DNA from: Streptomyces collinus Tu 365
GTDB lineage: Bacteria > Actinomycetota > Actinomycetes > Streptomycetales > Streptomycetaceae
DNA length: 64,000 nt
NCBI RefSeq assembly: GCF_000444875.1
Contig: NC_021985.1
Location: 6,964,170 to 7,028,169, forward strand
Direction: 5' to 3'
Numbering within the stretch: the stretch's first letter is position 1; every line of letters starts with the position of its first letter. Both the position numbers and the translations under genes were made by a program. Positions 36,569 to 44,268 of the stretch are shown here, in pieces. Below the pieces are notes generated by a model. It made no database searches, had not been told where the DNA came from, and saw only the letters and a program-made list of their open reading frames with translations.

Positions 36569-36604
36569 GGGCCCGCCTTCCGCCTTCGACGGAGGTGCGG
36601 GCCC
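36569..36604 (+). terminator. Hairpin after the EcsC-like gene
   Basis: GGGCCCGC...GCGGGCCC with an inner TCCG/CGGA pairing forms a long interrupted stem, 30 bp after the stop at 36539. The remaining sequence to the WXG gene at 36775 shows no other element. Confidence 0.6.
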
Positions 36605-36774
36605 GGGTTCGCAGCCGCCACCTCGGTGATCACTTGGCGGGCAGCAGAGCCCTCATCCTTTGCTCACCTTGATCGGAACTCTGCCGCCCCTTCGTCAGGA
36701 CCGCGAAGGCATCCCGGCTCGGTGAACTACCGTCTTCGGGCCGGTCAGCCGACTCAGGGGGAGCAGAGGACGCC

Positions 36775-37002
36775 ATGGGCGACCACAGCGACGGCAAGAT
36801 ACTCGACATCAAGATCGCCGATCTGAAGGCGACGGCCCCGCAGTTCCACACGCACAGCTCCGACCTGGCCAAGGCGCTGACCAAGCTCAGGACCGCTCTG
36901 GGGGCGGCCGGTTCGCCGTGGGGTGACGACGAACAGGGACGGAAGCTCCATGAGTCCTACGGCCCGCACGTCAACTGGAGCTGTCCGCCACGCTCGGCGT
37001 GA
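36775..37002 (+). pseudogene. WXG100 N-terminal module of a broken polymorphic toxin
   Basis: A 75-residue frame from ATG 36775 with AGAGGA upstream. Residues 10-64 (IADLKATAPQFHTHSSDLAKALTKLRTALG; SPWGDDEQGRKLHESYGP) are a WXG100-type secretion module with the W-G turn. After YGP the sequence loses family character (HVNWSCPPRSA) and stops. The toxin C-terminus resumes in a different frame immediately downstream. Intact relatives carry several hundred residues between these parts, so an internal deletion with frameshift at about 36963-36975 is inferred. Confidence 0.65.
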
Positions 37003-37826
37003 CCGTGTCCACCGAGATCGCCACCATCGCCGGCACCACCCTCGTCACGGCCGCCATCGGTGGACTCGAGTCGATCACCGTCGATCTCGCCGTCACCCAG
37101 CCCATCGCCATCGCCACCGGCGAGAGCAAGGGCCTCAGCCTCGACGAGGTGAGCGACTCCGCCCGCTACGGCATGGAGTTCGGCGGCGCGTTCGGAGCAG
37201 GCGGGAGCACCGCCCGGATCGTCGCCGAGAACGGCGGGGCGGTGGGCCTGTTCAACGGCTTCCGGCTGAACAGCGCGGCCCTCGACGAGATGGGCAAGTC
37301 CCGTACGTGGAAGCTGATCCAGTCCCCCGACTCGAAGATTCCCGTCCCTCCGGCGCGGGCCGGCGACTACGAGTTGATCTCGGGCGACCCTGTCTACTTC
37401 GGCAAGAACACCACCACGGTGGGTTACGACGAGCGCACCCTGAACAACCTGCAACGGGTCGCCCGTGTCCCCGGCGTGCACGACGTGGTCGTCCACGGCA
37501 CGGACGAGGGGGTATTCGTCCCCGGCCGCGTCAACGCCGCCGGGAAGACCCTCACAGACTTCGAAGTGCACCCCCACCACATCGCGGACGCGATCCGCAG
37601 CAACCCCAACTACCACGGTGAACCGGTGCGCCTCATCTCCTGCTACTCCGGCGCCGACGCCAGACCGCCCGAGCTGCCCCTCGCGCAGTCCGTCGCCAAC
37701 GAGCTCGGTGTACCCGTGACGGCACCCACGAGCAAGGTGGGAACGTCCCCCCAGCTCGGACTCAACCAGACCCCCACCATCGGCAACAATGGCTACTGGC
37801 GCACCTACCTGCCCATGGCCCACTAG
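36999..37826 (+). pseudogene. C-terminal toxin domain with possible caspase-like His/Cys site
   Basis: Open from before 36975 in the same frame (RQLELSATLG); the first usable start is GTG 36999, giving 275 residues. Residues 1-75 resemble the helical spacer of WXG100-type toxins (VSTEIATIAGTTLVTAAIGG). The C-terminal part has DVVVHGTDEGVFVPGR near 165, FEVHPHHIADAIRSNPNYHG near 188 and VRLISCYSGADARPPELPLAQ near 210. A His and a Cys after a hydrophobic strand are arranged as in clan CD / C80-like folds. The toxin may be inactive because its secretion module is out of frame. The next gene is a plausible immunity gene. Confidence 0.6.
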
Positions 37827-37847
37827 GGCAGGCTCACAGGAGTGAAA

Positions 37848-38837
37848 ATGATCAAGCGAGCGGGCTTCTATCGGGAGACCGGCGGTCGGGCCACCACGCC
37901 AGACGATGCGCCGTCGCTGCGAGATGCCGTACAGGACAGTGGGCCCTGGGACGAGGACCGTATCCTCGCCTACCTGGAATCGGCCCTGGAGATCTACACC
38001 ACCATGGGCGCCGAGCGCGACGTCCTCACCGGCGAAGAGTGGATCGTCGGCTCCGGATCCCTGATGACGGACGGCACCTGGCTCTGGCCCGTCGATCTCA
38101 CGCACTACGTACGTCGTCACCACGCCGCCCTGCCCCAGGAGTTCCTGGACCACATCCGGACCAACGACTACACCGTGCCCGTCGTCCCCGACGAACGGGC
38201 CAGGCACATCTTCCACGAGGAGTTCCCGGACCACGCCCCCGCTGCGGCCCCGTCCAAGGCTGCGGGCTTCTTCACCTGGTACGTGCCGAAGCTGGACAGC
38301 GCCCGTGCCCAGCATCTCCTCACACATCTGGAGAACGCCGGGCTCTCCGCCGTGCACCCGCTGACCAATGCCCTCTTCGGATTCCGCGAGACGCCGGTCG
38401 GAAACCGTGAGCCGCTGATGGGCGACGGCGCGGCCCTGGCCGCCGCCTTGGCCGACGAGCGGTACTCGAAGGCCGAGTTCACCTGCTGGCAGGGCTACGA
38501 CCAGTCCGTGACCGGCATTGTGCGACGCACGGACGAGACGACGCAGAGCATCACGCTGCGCCTCACCGACGTCCCCCTGCCCGACCGAGAGGAGGCGGTC
38601 GCGGCACTGGTGCGCACGCTCGATCAGGATGCGGCCGACTGCCGCGGGTTCGTCATCGACCGAGCCGGCGTCTCGGCTTCCCAGGACTGGGACCGCATCC
38701 TCGTCGGCGACGGAGGGCACTTCACCGTGTGGCCCGACACCGTCGGCATCCTCCGGGACCGCGTGGACGACCACCCTGAGCTGGCCGACAGCAAGGCGAC
38801 CGCTTACGGCCCGCTCGACGTCTTCCACCGCGCGTGA
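37848..38837 (+). CDS. Hypothetical protein, putative immunity partner of the toxin
   Basis: A 329-residue soluble protein beginning MIKRAGFYRETGG. AGGAG sits five bases before ATG 37848; a GTG at 37842 is less well placed. Segments WDEDRILAYLESALEIYTTMG, LTGEEWIVGSGSLMTDGTWLWP and EEWIVG-type Trp-rich strands recur in proteins encoded next to streptomycete toxins. It lies 21 bp after the toxin C-terminus in the same orientation. That position is the main argument for immunity; no biochemical function can be read from the sequence. Confidence 0.65.
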   Translation: MIKRAGFYRETGGRATTPDDAPSLRDAVQDSGPWDEDRILAYLESALEIYTTMGAERDVLTGEEWIVGSGSLMTDGTWLWPVDLTHYVRRHHAALPQEFLDHIRTNDYTVPVVPDERARHIFHEEFPDHAPAAAPSKAAGFFTWYVPKLDSARAQHLLTHLENAGLSAVHPLTNALFGFRETPVGNREPLMGDGAALAAALADERYSKAEFTCWQGYDQSVTGIVRRTDETTQSITLRLTDVPLPDREEAVAALVRTLDQDAADCRGFVIDRAGVSASQDWDRILVGDGGHFTVWPDTVGILRDRVDDHPELADSKATAYGPLDVFHRA

Positions 38838-39008
38838 ACTTCGGCCGCCCTACCGCCCCCGGCAGCGCCTGTCGGTCTGCGAAGTACCGCGGGTGGATGC
38901 CACGCCACGCGTAAGGGCGGCACTCTGCATCATCGGCGGCGCGCCGTAGACGACTGAACAGCCCGTCCCCGCCCCACGTATCCCCCCACCGTGGGAAGAT
39001 CCCTCAGC

Positions 39009-39647
39009 ATGAGCGCATCCCCGGCCGTGAGGAGCCTGCGCGCTGCCGTGTTCGCCGCGGTGTGCGTGCTGCTCGCCGGTGCCGGGCACGGGCTGGCCAT
39101 GGGGGACATGCCGTCGGTGGGGGCCGACGCTGCCGCGTTCCTCGGGGTCTTCGGGCTCGGTTGGGTGCTCGGCCGGCGCGAGCGGTCGTTGCCGGGCATC
39201 GGTGCGGCCATGCTCGCCACGCAGGCGGGGCTGCACTTCGCCTTCGGAGCGGCTCATCCGGGCCCGGCCGCCGGTTCCGAGCGTGCTCACGCCATGAACA
39301 TGGGCGACATGGGTGGGCACGGGATGGCGGCCATGCACGTCCATTCCGCGACGGTCCATGCGACGACCGCGCACGCCACGACCGTGTACGCCACCCTCGC
39401 CCATCTCCTCGCCGCCCTCGTCGCCTCCTGGTGGCTGCGGCGGGGCGAGGCCGCGCTGTGGTCGCTGCTGCGGCGGGCCGTCGCGCTCGTGCCCGGGCTC
39501 GTCGCCTGGTGGCGGAACGCCCCGTTGCCCGATCCCGCCGGGCGTACCCTGACCCTTCCCGCCGCGCCCGAGCCGCCCCGCCGGCCCGCGCTGCGGCACG
39601 CGGTGAGCCGTCGTGGGCCTCCGCTCCCGATCCCGTACACGGTCTGA
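39009..39647 (+). CDS. Met/His-rich membrane protein, probable copper handling
   Basis: About 212 residues from ATG 39009 (a GTG at 38991 is the alternative). Hydrophobic segments lie near 10-30, 40-55, 65-80 and 130-150. Between them, HAMNMGDMGGHGMAAMHVHSATVHATTAH is packed with Met and His, typical of periplasmic copper-binding loops. The C-terminal tail is Pro/Arg-rich and probably cytoplasmic. It is followed after 51 bp by a YcnI-family gene, so the two are likely a copper-related unit. Confidence 0.75.
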   Translation: MSASPAVRSLRAAVFAAVCVLLAGAGHGLAMGDMPSVGADAAAFLGVFGLGWVLGRRERSLPGIGAAMLATQAGLHFAFGAAHPGPAAGSERAHAMNMGDMGGHGMAAMHVHSATVHATTAHATTVYATLAHLLAALVASWWLRRGEAALWSLLRRAVALVPGLVAWWRNAPLPDPAGRTLTLPAAPEPPRRPALRHAVSRRGPPLPIPYTV

Positions 39648-39698
39648 ACCGGGACTGACCAGCCCACACCCCTCACCCGTACGGAGATCCACTCATCC

Positions 39699-40442
39699 AT
39701 GTCCACGACACGCACGCACACCCGCAGCCGTACCGCCCTGCGCCGGGCCGCGACCGTCACCGCGCTCGCCGCCGCCGGACTGTTCGGCGCCGCCGGGATC
39801 GCCTCGGCGCACGTCACCGTGCATCCGGAGAGCTACGCCAAGGGGGCCACGGACGGCGTGCTCACCTTCCGCGTGCCCAACGAGGAGGACAGCGCCTCCA
39901 CCGACAAGGTGCAGGTCTTCCTGCCCACCGACCACCCCGTCCTCGGCGTCCTGGTCCACCCGCAGGACGGCTGGACCCCCAAGGTGACCACCACCAAACT
40001 GAAGACGCCGGTCAAGACCGACGACGGCACCATCACCGACGCGGTCTCCGAGATCACCTGGACCGGCGGGAAGATCGGCGCCGGCCAGTACGAGGACTTC
40101 GACGTCGCCTTCGGGCAACTTCCCGACAGCACGAACCAGTTGATGTTCAAGACGCTGCAGACCTACTCCGACGGCAAGGTCGCCCGCTGGATCGAGGCGC
40201 CGACGGGCGGGGAGGAGCCGGAGAACCCGGCGCCGGTCCTGAAGCTGGCGGCCGCGGGTGACGAGAACGCGGCGCCCACCGCGTCGAAGGGCGACTCCGA
40301 CGCCGCGCCGAAGGCCGCCGCCACGTCGGGCGACTCCAGCGACTCCACCGCCCGGGGGCTCGGGGTCGCCGGCCTCGTGGTCGGTGTGCTCGGCCTCGCC
40401 GCCGCAGCGTTCGCGATCCTGCGCGGCCGGTCGACCCGGTAG
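39699..40442 (+). CDS. YcnI-family (DUF1775) copper-binding protein
   Basis: Exported, membrane-anchored protein of 247 residues. The signal peptide is cut at ASA|HVTV so that His38 becomes the N-terminus, the ligand that forms a copper histidine brace in Bacillus YcnI. The beta-sandwich domain (PESYAKGATDGVLTFRVPNEEDSASTDKVQVFLP; GQYEDFDVAFGQLP) is followed by a disordered Ala/Ser/Asp linker and a C-terminal helix LGVAGLVVGVLGLAAAAFAIL. Its place after the Met/His-rich membrane protein supports copper delivery or tolerance. Confidence 0.9.
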   Translation: MSTTRTHTRSRTALRRAATVTALAAAGLFGAAGIASAHVTVHPESYAKGATDGVLTFRVPNEEDSASTDKVQVFLPTDHPVLGVLVHPQDGWTPKVTTTKLKTPVKTDDGTITDAVSEITWTGGKIGAGQYEDFDVAFGQLPDSTNQLMFKTLQTYSDGKVARWIEAPTGGEEPENPAPVLKLAAAGDENAAPTASKGDSDAAPKAAATSGDSSDSTARGLGVAGLVVGVLGLAAAAFAILRGRSTR

Positions 40443-40475
40443 TCACCGGCTCGGTCGTCACCCGGTACCGGGGAA

Positions 40476-40511
40476 GGACCCGGACCGGCACCGTGCGTGC
40501 CCGGTCCGGGC
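40476..40511 (+). terminator. GC-rich hairpin after the YcnI gene
   Basis: GACCCGGACCGGCAC pairs, with one bulge, with GTGCCCGGTCCGGG around CGTGC, 34 bp after the stop at 40442. No T-run. Confidence 0.6.
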
Positions 40512-40581
40512 CCTGCCGTGTGCGGGGGCATGGTCGTAAACCGGTTGCGGCCGCCCTGCGGGTGGCGGTGAGGATGGGCAC

Positions 40582-41694
40582 ATGGGGGAGAGAACGTCGA
40601 TGGAGCCGGTCGGGCGGGCGGAGCACGCCGCTCGGGTGTCCGCCTACGCCGCGGTGGGGGCCCGGCTCAGCCTGCTCAGCGACCGCCGACTGCGGGACGT
40701 GGTGGCCGGTGCGCGGGGGCTCGGCTCCGGGGTCGGCGGCAGGGCGGCCGAGACGGAGGTCGACGGTCTGCGCGTCTTCGTCAAACGCGTGCCGCTCACG
40801 GACCTGGAACTGACGGTCGACCGTATACGGTCGACCGCCAACCACTTCGAACTTCCCCTCTTCTACCAGTACGGAGTCGGTTCCACGGGCTTCGGCGCCT
40901 GGCGAGAACTGGCCGCGCACCTCATGACCACGAGCTGGGTGCTGAGGGACGACTACGCGGGATTCCCGCTGCTCTACCACTGGCGGGTCCTGCCGGACAC
41001 GCCTCCCGACGGCTTCGCCGACGAGTTCGGCGGGGTCGAGGGAGCGGTCGCGCACTGGGACGGATCGGCCGCTGTCCGGCGTCGGCTGGAAGCCATCGGG
41101 GCGGCCTCCGCCAGCCTGGTCCTCTTCCTGGAGCACGTGCCGCACACGCTCGCCGACTGGCTCCGCGACACCTGTGCGGCGGCCGTGTCCGGCTCGGCGC
41201 ACGGTTCATGGGCCCATCTGTGGGCCGAGGGCGCGCTGCGCGAGGGCACGGAATTCATGAGCGGACGCGGACTCGTCCACTTCGACGCCCATTTCCGGAA
41301 CGTGCTCACCGACGGCCGGCAGGTCTACTTCGCCGACCTCGGGCTGGCGCTGAGCCGCGACTTCGAGCTGTCCGCAGCCGAACACCGCTTCCTCACCGAC
41401 CACTTGCCGTACGACCGCTCGTACGTCCCCACCCACCTGCTGCGCCACCACCTGCCCGACGAGGTGCGCGGGGGCGTCGAACCCGGTGCGTTCCTGCGAG
41501 CGTGGACCGAGGGAAACCGGCCCGGCAGTGTTCCGCCGGATCTTGCCGCGCTCATCGACCGGCACGCACCGCACGCGCTCGTCCTGGACGACTTCCACCA
41601 CCGGCTGCTCACCCGGAGCAAGCACACCCCGTTTCCCGCGGCCGAGATCCTGCGGGCGCTGGCCGCCAGGGCGCCCAGGGCGCCTTCGGCGTAG
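40582..41694 (+). CDS. Protein-kinase-fold protein of unknown substrate
   Basis: A 370-residue cytoplasmic protein. An ATP-binding Lys may be in RVFVKRVPL near residue 70. The catalytic-loop-like GLVHFDAHFRNVL with Asp and Asn and a DxG-like YFADLGLALSRDF near 245-270 point to the protein kinase / aminoglycoside phosphotransferase superfamily. The glycine-rich loop is not obvious. The start at ATG 40582 lacks a strong ribosome-binding site; ATG 40600 is possible. A 24-bp perfect palindrome sits inside the coding sequence. It is convergent with the CDP-alcohol transferase across a tandem repeat. Confidence 0.75.
   Translation: MGERTSMEPVGRAEHAARVSAYAAVGARLSLLSDRRLRDVVAGARGLGSGVGGRAAETEVDGLRVFVKRVPLTDLELTVDRIRSTANHFELPLFYQYGVGSTGFGAWRELAAHLMTTSWVLRDDYAGFPLLYHWRVLPDTPPDGFADEFGGVEGAVAHWDGSAAVRRRLEAIGAASASLVLFLEHVPHTLADWLRDTCAAAVSGSAHGSWAHLWAEGALREGTEFMSGRGLVHFDAHFRNVLTDGRQVYFADLGLALSRDFELSAAEHRFLTDHLPYDRSYVPTHLLRHHLPDEVRGGVEPGAFLRAWTEGNRPGSVPPDLAALIDRHAPHALVLDDFHHRLLTRSKHTPFPAAEILRALAARAPRAPSA
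40814..40837. repeat. 24-bp perfect palindrome inside the kinase-fold gene (copy B)
   Basis: Perfectly self-complementary with arms CGGTCGACCGTA / TACGGTCGACCG. It encodes TVDRIRST, including an ATA codon that is rare in this genome. It differs at two positions from the element in the sialidase gene at 6852-6875. Confidence 0.9.
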
Positions 41695-41727
41695 GGGTGA
41701 GAGCGGCAGGTCGCTGTTCGTCGGCTG

Positions 41728-41827
41728 TCCCTGGTCGGCTGTCCCTGGTCGACTGCCGACTGTCCACCGCCGACTGTCCACCGCCGACTGTCCACCGCCG
41801 ACTGTCCACCGCCGACAGTCGACCACC
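41728..41827. repeat. 14-bp tandem repeats in a convergent junction
   Basis: Four exact copies of GACTGTCCACCGCC at 41758-41813 are preceded by two related GTCGGCTGTCCCTG units and followed by a decayed unit GACAGTCGACCACC. The array fills most of the 145 bp between the stops of the kinase-fold gene and the CDP-alcohol transferase gene. No separate hairpin terminator is visible. Confidence 0.9.
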
Positions 41828-41839
41828 GACCCCCCGCGC

Positions 41840-42625
41840 TCAGCGCGCCGCCAGCTCCAGCTCCCGCACCAGCGGCTCCACGGCGGCCGTCTCCTCGGCT
41901 CCCGTCCCCGCCCCCGTGCCCGAGTTGCCGTACAGCCACAGCACATCGCGGCCGAACGACCAGACCAGGGAGCCGAGGGAGAGCAGGACGATGCCCAGGT
42001 TGGCGGTGTGCGGCAGCAGGTCGGCGCCCGCGAGCAGCAGGCAGACGCCCTGGAGCGCGGCGACCGTCTTGCGGGCGAACGACGGGGGCAGCGGAGCGTT
42101 CAGCCAGGGCGCGACCCGGGCGGCGGCGACGAACACGTAGCGCATGCCGCCGATCAGCAGGACCCACGGGCCGAGCTGCGTCGACACGTACACGCTCAGC
42201 ACCAGGATCAGGAACGCGTCGACCTCCATGTCGAAGCGGGCCCCGAGTGCGGAGGAGGTCCCGGTGCGGCGGGCCACCTTGCCGTCCACCCCGTCCAGCA
42301 GGAGGGCGACGGCGGTCAGGCCGACCAGCAGCGTGACCGGCGGGGAGCTCTCGAAGGAGTCCGCGACCAGCGCGGTCACCCCGCCGACCAGGGTGGCCCG
42401 GCCGAGCGTGACCCGGTTGGCGGGGCCGAAGGAGCTGAGCCGGGAGCGGTGCAGGGCGCGGGAGAGGACAGCCCAGGTGGCGAACGCGAAGACCAGTCCC
42501 GTCAGCCAGCCGGCCGGGCCCATGCCGATCGCGGAGCCGAGCAGGGCCAGCAGCAGGATCTGCACGCCCGCTCCCACAGCGGTCTCCTGCTGGAGCCTTG
42601 CGTCAAACGTGTTGTTCAGGGCCAC
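41840..42625 (-). CDS. CDP-alcohol phosphatidyltransferase family protein
   Basis: Membrane enzyme of 261 residues transferring a phosphatidyl-type group from CDP to an alcohol. The family motif D-x2-D-G-x2-A-R-x8-G-x3-D-x3-D is complete: Asp111, Asp114, Ala118-Arg119, Gly128, Asp132, Asp136. About six hydrophobic segments surround it. GGAGG precedes GTG 42625; the much longer open frame upstream is antisense to the dehydrogenase gene. It is divergent from the pterin/FAPy cluster with a 108-bp gap. The acceptor alcohol cannot be named, but a role in modifying or anchoring the cluster product is possible. Confidence 0.9.
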   Translation of the reverse strand: MALNNTFDARLQQETAVGAGVQILLLALLGSAIGMGPAGWLTGLVFAFATWAVLSRALHRSRLSSFGPANRVTLGRATLVGGVTALVADSFESSPPVTLLVGLTAVALLLDGVDGKVARRTGTSSALGARFDMEVDAFLILVLSVYVSTQLGPWVLLIGGMRYVFVAAARVAPWLNAPLPPSFARKTVAALQGVCLLLAGADLLPHTANLGIVLLSLGSLVWSFGRDVLWLYGNSGTGAGTGAEETAAVEPLVRELELAAR

Positions 42626-42733
42626 CGCACATTCCTCCGGCCGAGTGACAGAGTCGATCACCGCCGCGTACTGTGCGCGGCCTGTGCACATCTCGGTACG
42701 TGAACCACTTCCCGATCGTTCAGGAGGATGCCG

Positions 42734-43729
42734 ATGAACCGGTCGGCCCGCGCGTTCTGGCTCCGCTCGCCGGGACTGGGTGAGATCCGTGAGGTCGCCC
42801 TCACGGCGCCGGGCAAGGACGAGGTGCTGGTCCGCGCGCTGTACTCCGGAGTGAGCCGCGGCACGGAGACGCTGGTGTTCCGCGGCGGGGTGCCCGAGTC
42901 CCAACACGCCGTGATGCGGGCCCCGTTCCAGGAGGGCGACTTCCCCGGGCCGGTGAAGTACGGCTACCTGAACGTCGGCGTCGTCGAGGAAGGCCCCGCG
43001 CACCTCCTCGGCCGTACGGTGTTCTGCCTCTATCCGCACCAGAGCCGTTACGTCGTTCCGGTGAGCGCCGTCACCGTCGTACCCGAGCGGGTGCCCGCCC
43101 GGCGGGCCGTGCTGGCCGGGACCGTGGAGACCGCGGTGAACGCCCTCTGGGACGCCGCGCCCCTGGTCGGCGACCGGATCGCGGTCGTCGGCGGCGGCAT
43201 GGTCGGCTGCTCGGTGGCCGCGCTGCTCGCCCGCTTCCCCGGCGTACGGCTCCAGCTCGTCGACGCCGACCCGGCGCGCGCGAAGACGGCGCGGGCGCTC
43301 GGCGTCGACTTCGCCGGCCCGGAGGACGCCCTCGGCGACTGCGACCTCGTCGTGCACGCCAGCGCCACCGAGGCGGGCCTGAACCGCTCCCTGGAACTCC
43401 TCGCCACCGAGGGCACGGTCGTGGAGATGAGCTGGTACGGCGACCGGCGCGTCAGCCTGCCGCTCGGCGAGGCCTTCCACTCCCGCCGGCTCACCGTGCG
43501 CGCCAGCCAGGTCGGCACCGTCTCCCCGGCCGCCCGCGCCGGCCGCGGCTACGCCGAACGGATGGCGCTCGCCCTCGACCTGCTCGCCGACCCGGCTCTG
43601 GACGCCCTGGTCACCGGCGAGAGCGCCTTCGAGGAACTGCCCGGCCTGATGCCGAAGCTGGCCTCCGGCGAGATCCCGGCCCTGTGCCACCGCATCAGCT
43701 ACGGCCAGGACCCCCGACCCGCGACCTGA
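42734..43729 (+). CDS. BchC-like MDR dehydrogenase
   Basis: Medium-chain dehydrogenase/reductase of 331 residues. The N-terminal catalytic domain has ALYSGVSRGTETLVF in place of the zinc-binding CGxCGTD of classical alcohol dehydrogenases, like the BchC / zinc-poor branch. The Rossmann domain follows with VVGGGMVGCSVAALLARF near 152 and LQLVDADPARAKTARALG. AGGAGG lies six bases before ATG 42734. It begins the rightward run of cluster genes, 140 bp ahead of the PTPS homologue, and may oxidise a secondary alcohol on the cluster intermediate (inference). Confidence 0.85.
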   Translation: MNRSARAFWLRSPGLGEIREVALTAPGKDEVLVRALYSGVSRGTETLVFRGGVPESQHAVMRAPFQEGDFPGPVKYGYLNVGVVEEGPAHLLGRTVFCLYPHQSRYVVPVSAVTVVPERVPARRAVLAGTVETAVNALWDAAPLVGDRIAVVGGGMVGCSVAALLARFPGVRLQLVDADPARAKTARALGVDFAGPEDALGDCDLVVHASATEAGLNRSLELLATEGTVVEMSWYGDRRVSLPLGEAFHSRRLTVRASQVGTVSPAARAGRGYAERMALALDLLADPALDALVTGESAFEELPGLMPKLASGEIPALCHRISYGQDPRPAT

Positions 43730-43814
43730 CCTGCGCGGGGCGTAGTGCTTGAGCAGGAAAAAGAGTGAGGGGAGGCTGAACACGGGGAAGTCAGGAGCCG
43801 TACTACACGGCATC

Positions 43815-43836
43815 CCCCGGCAGGGAACCGCCGGGG
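43815..43836 (+). promoter_or_regulatory. Hairpin between the dehydrogenase and PTPS-like genes
   Basis: CCCCGGC-AGGGAACC-GCCGGGG forms a 7-bp stem in the 140-bp gap, 33 bp before the PTPS start. It may be a weak terminator or attenuator. The preceding GAGCAGGAAAAAGAGTGAGG is A-rich for this genome. Confidence 0.4.
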
Positions 43837-43869
43837 ACACCAGACGCGCCGCACCTGGAGGGTCGTCCG

Positions 43870-44268
43870 TTGTTCAGCATCACCGTCCGCGATCACATCA
43901 TGATCGCCCACAGCTTCCGCGGCGAGGTGTTCGGACCCGCGCAGCGACTGCACGGCGCCACGTTCCTGGTGGACGCCACCTTCCGCCGTGAACAGCTGGA
44001 CGAGGACAACATCGTCGTGGACATCGGTCTGGCCACGCGCGAACTCGGCGCCGTCACCGGCGAACTGAACTACCGCAACCTCGACGACGAACCCGAGTTC
44101 GCGGGGATCAACACCTCCACCGAGTTCCTCGCCAAGGTCATCGCCGACCGGCTCGCCGAACGCGTCCACAAGGGCGCGCTCGGCGAGGGCGCCAAGGGCC
44201 TGAAGTCCCTCTCGGTGACCCTGCACGAGTCGCACATCGCCTGGGCGAGTTACGAGCGTGGTCTGTGA
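43870..44268 (+). CDS. 6-pyruvoyltetrahydropterin synthase/QueD homologue with altered metal site
   Basis: T-fold protein of 132 residues from TTG 43870, with GGAGGG seven bases upstream. His14 (IAHSF) and His28 (RLHG) match two zinc ligands, but the usual HGHxY is HGATF, with Ala30 replacing the third His, and the catalytic Cys region is not recognisable. The homologue SCO6650 of S. coelicolor is, to my knowledge, reported to be a hexameric PTPS fold without the zinc or catalytic triad that still keeps a pterin pocket. It probably binds a pterin-like or pyrimidine intermediate in this cluster. Its stop overlaps the next start (GTGA). Confidence 0.88.
   Translation: MFSITVRDHIMIAHSFRGEVFGPAQRLHGATFLVDATFRREQLDEDNIVVDIGLATRELGAVTGELNYRNLDDEPEFAGINTSTEFLAKVIADRLAERVHKGALGEGAKGLKSLSVTLHESHIAWASYERGL

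Noticed and set aside
42626..43840. N-terminal extension of the CDP-alcohol transferase frame
   Set aside because: This part is antisense to the BchC-like dehydrogenase. A good ribosome-binding site and family start occur at 42625.
43749..43991. Plus-strand 80-codon frame beginning MSRKKSEGR
   Set aside because: It runs out of frame into the PTPS-like gene, has no recognisable domain and lies over the leader hairpin.
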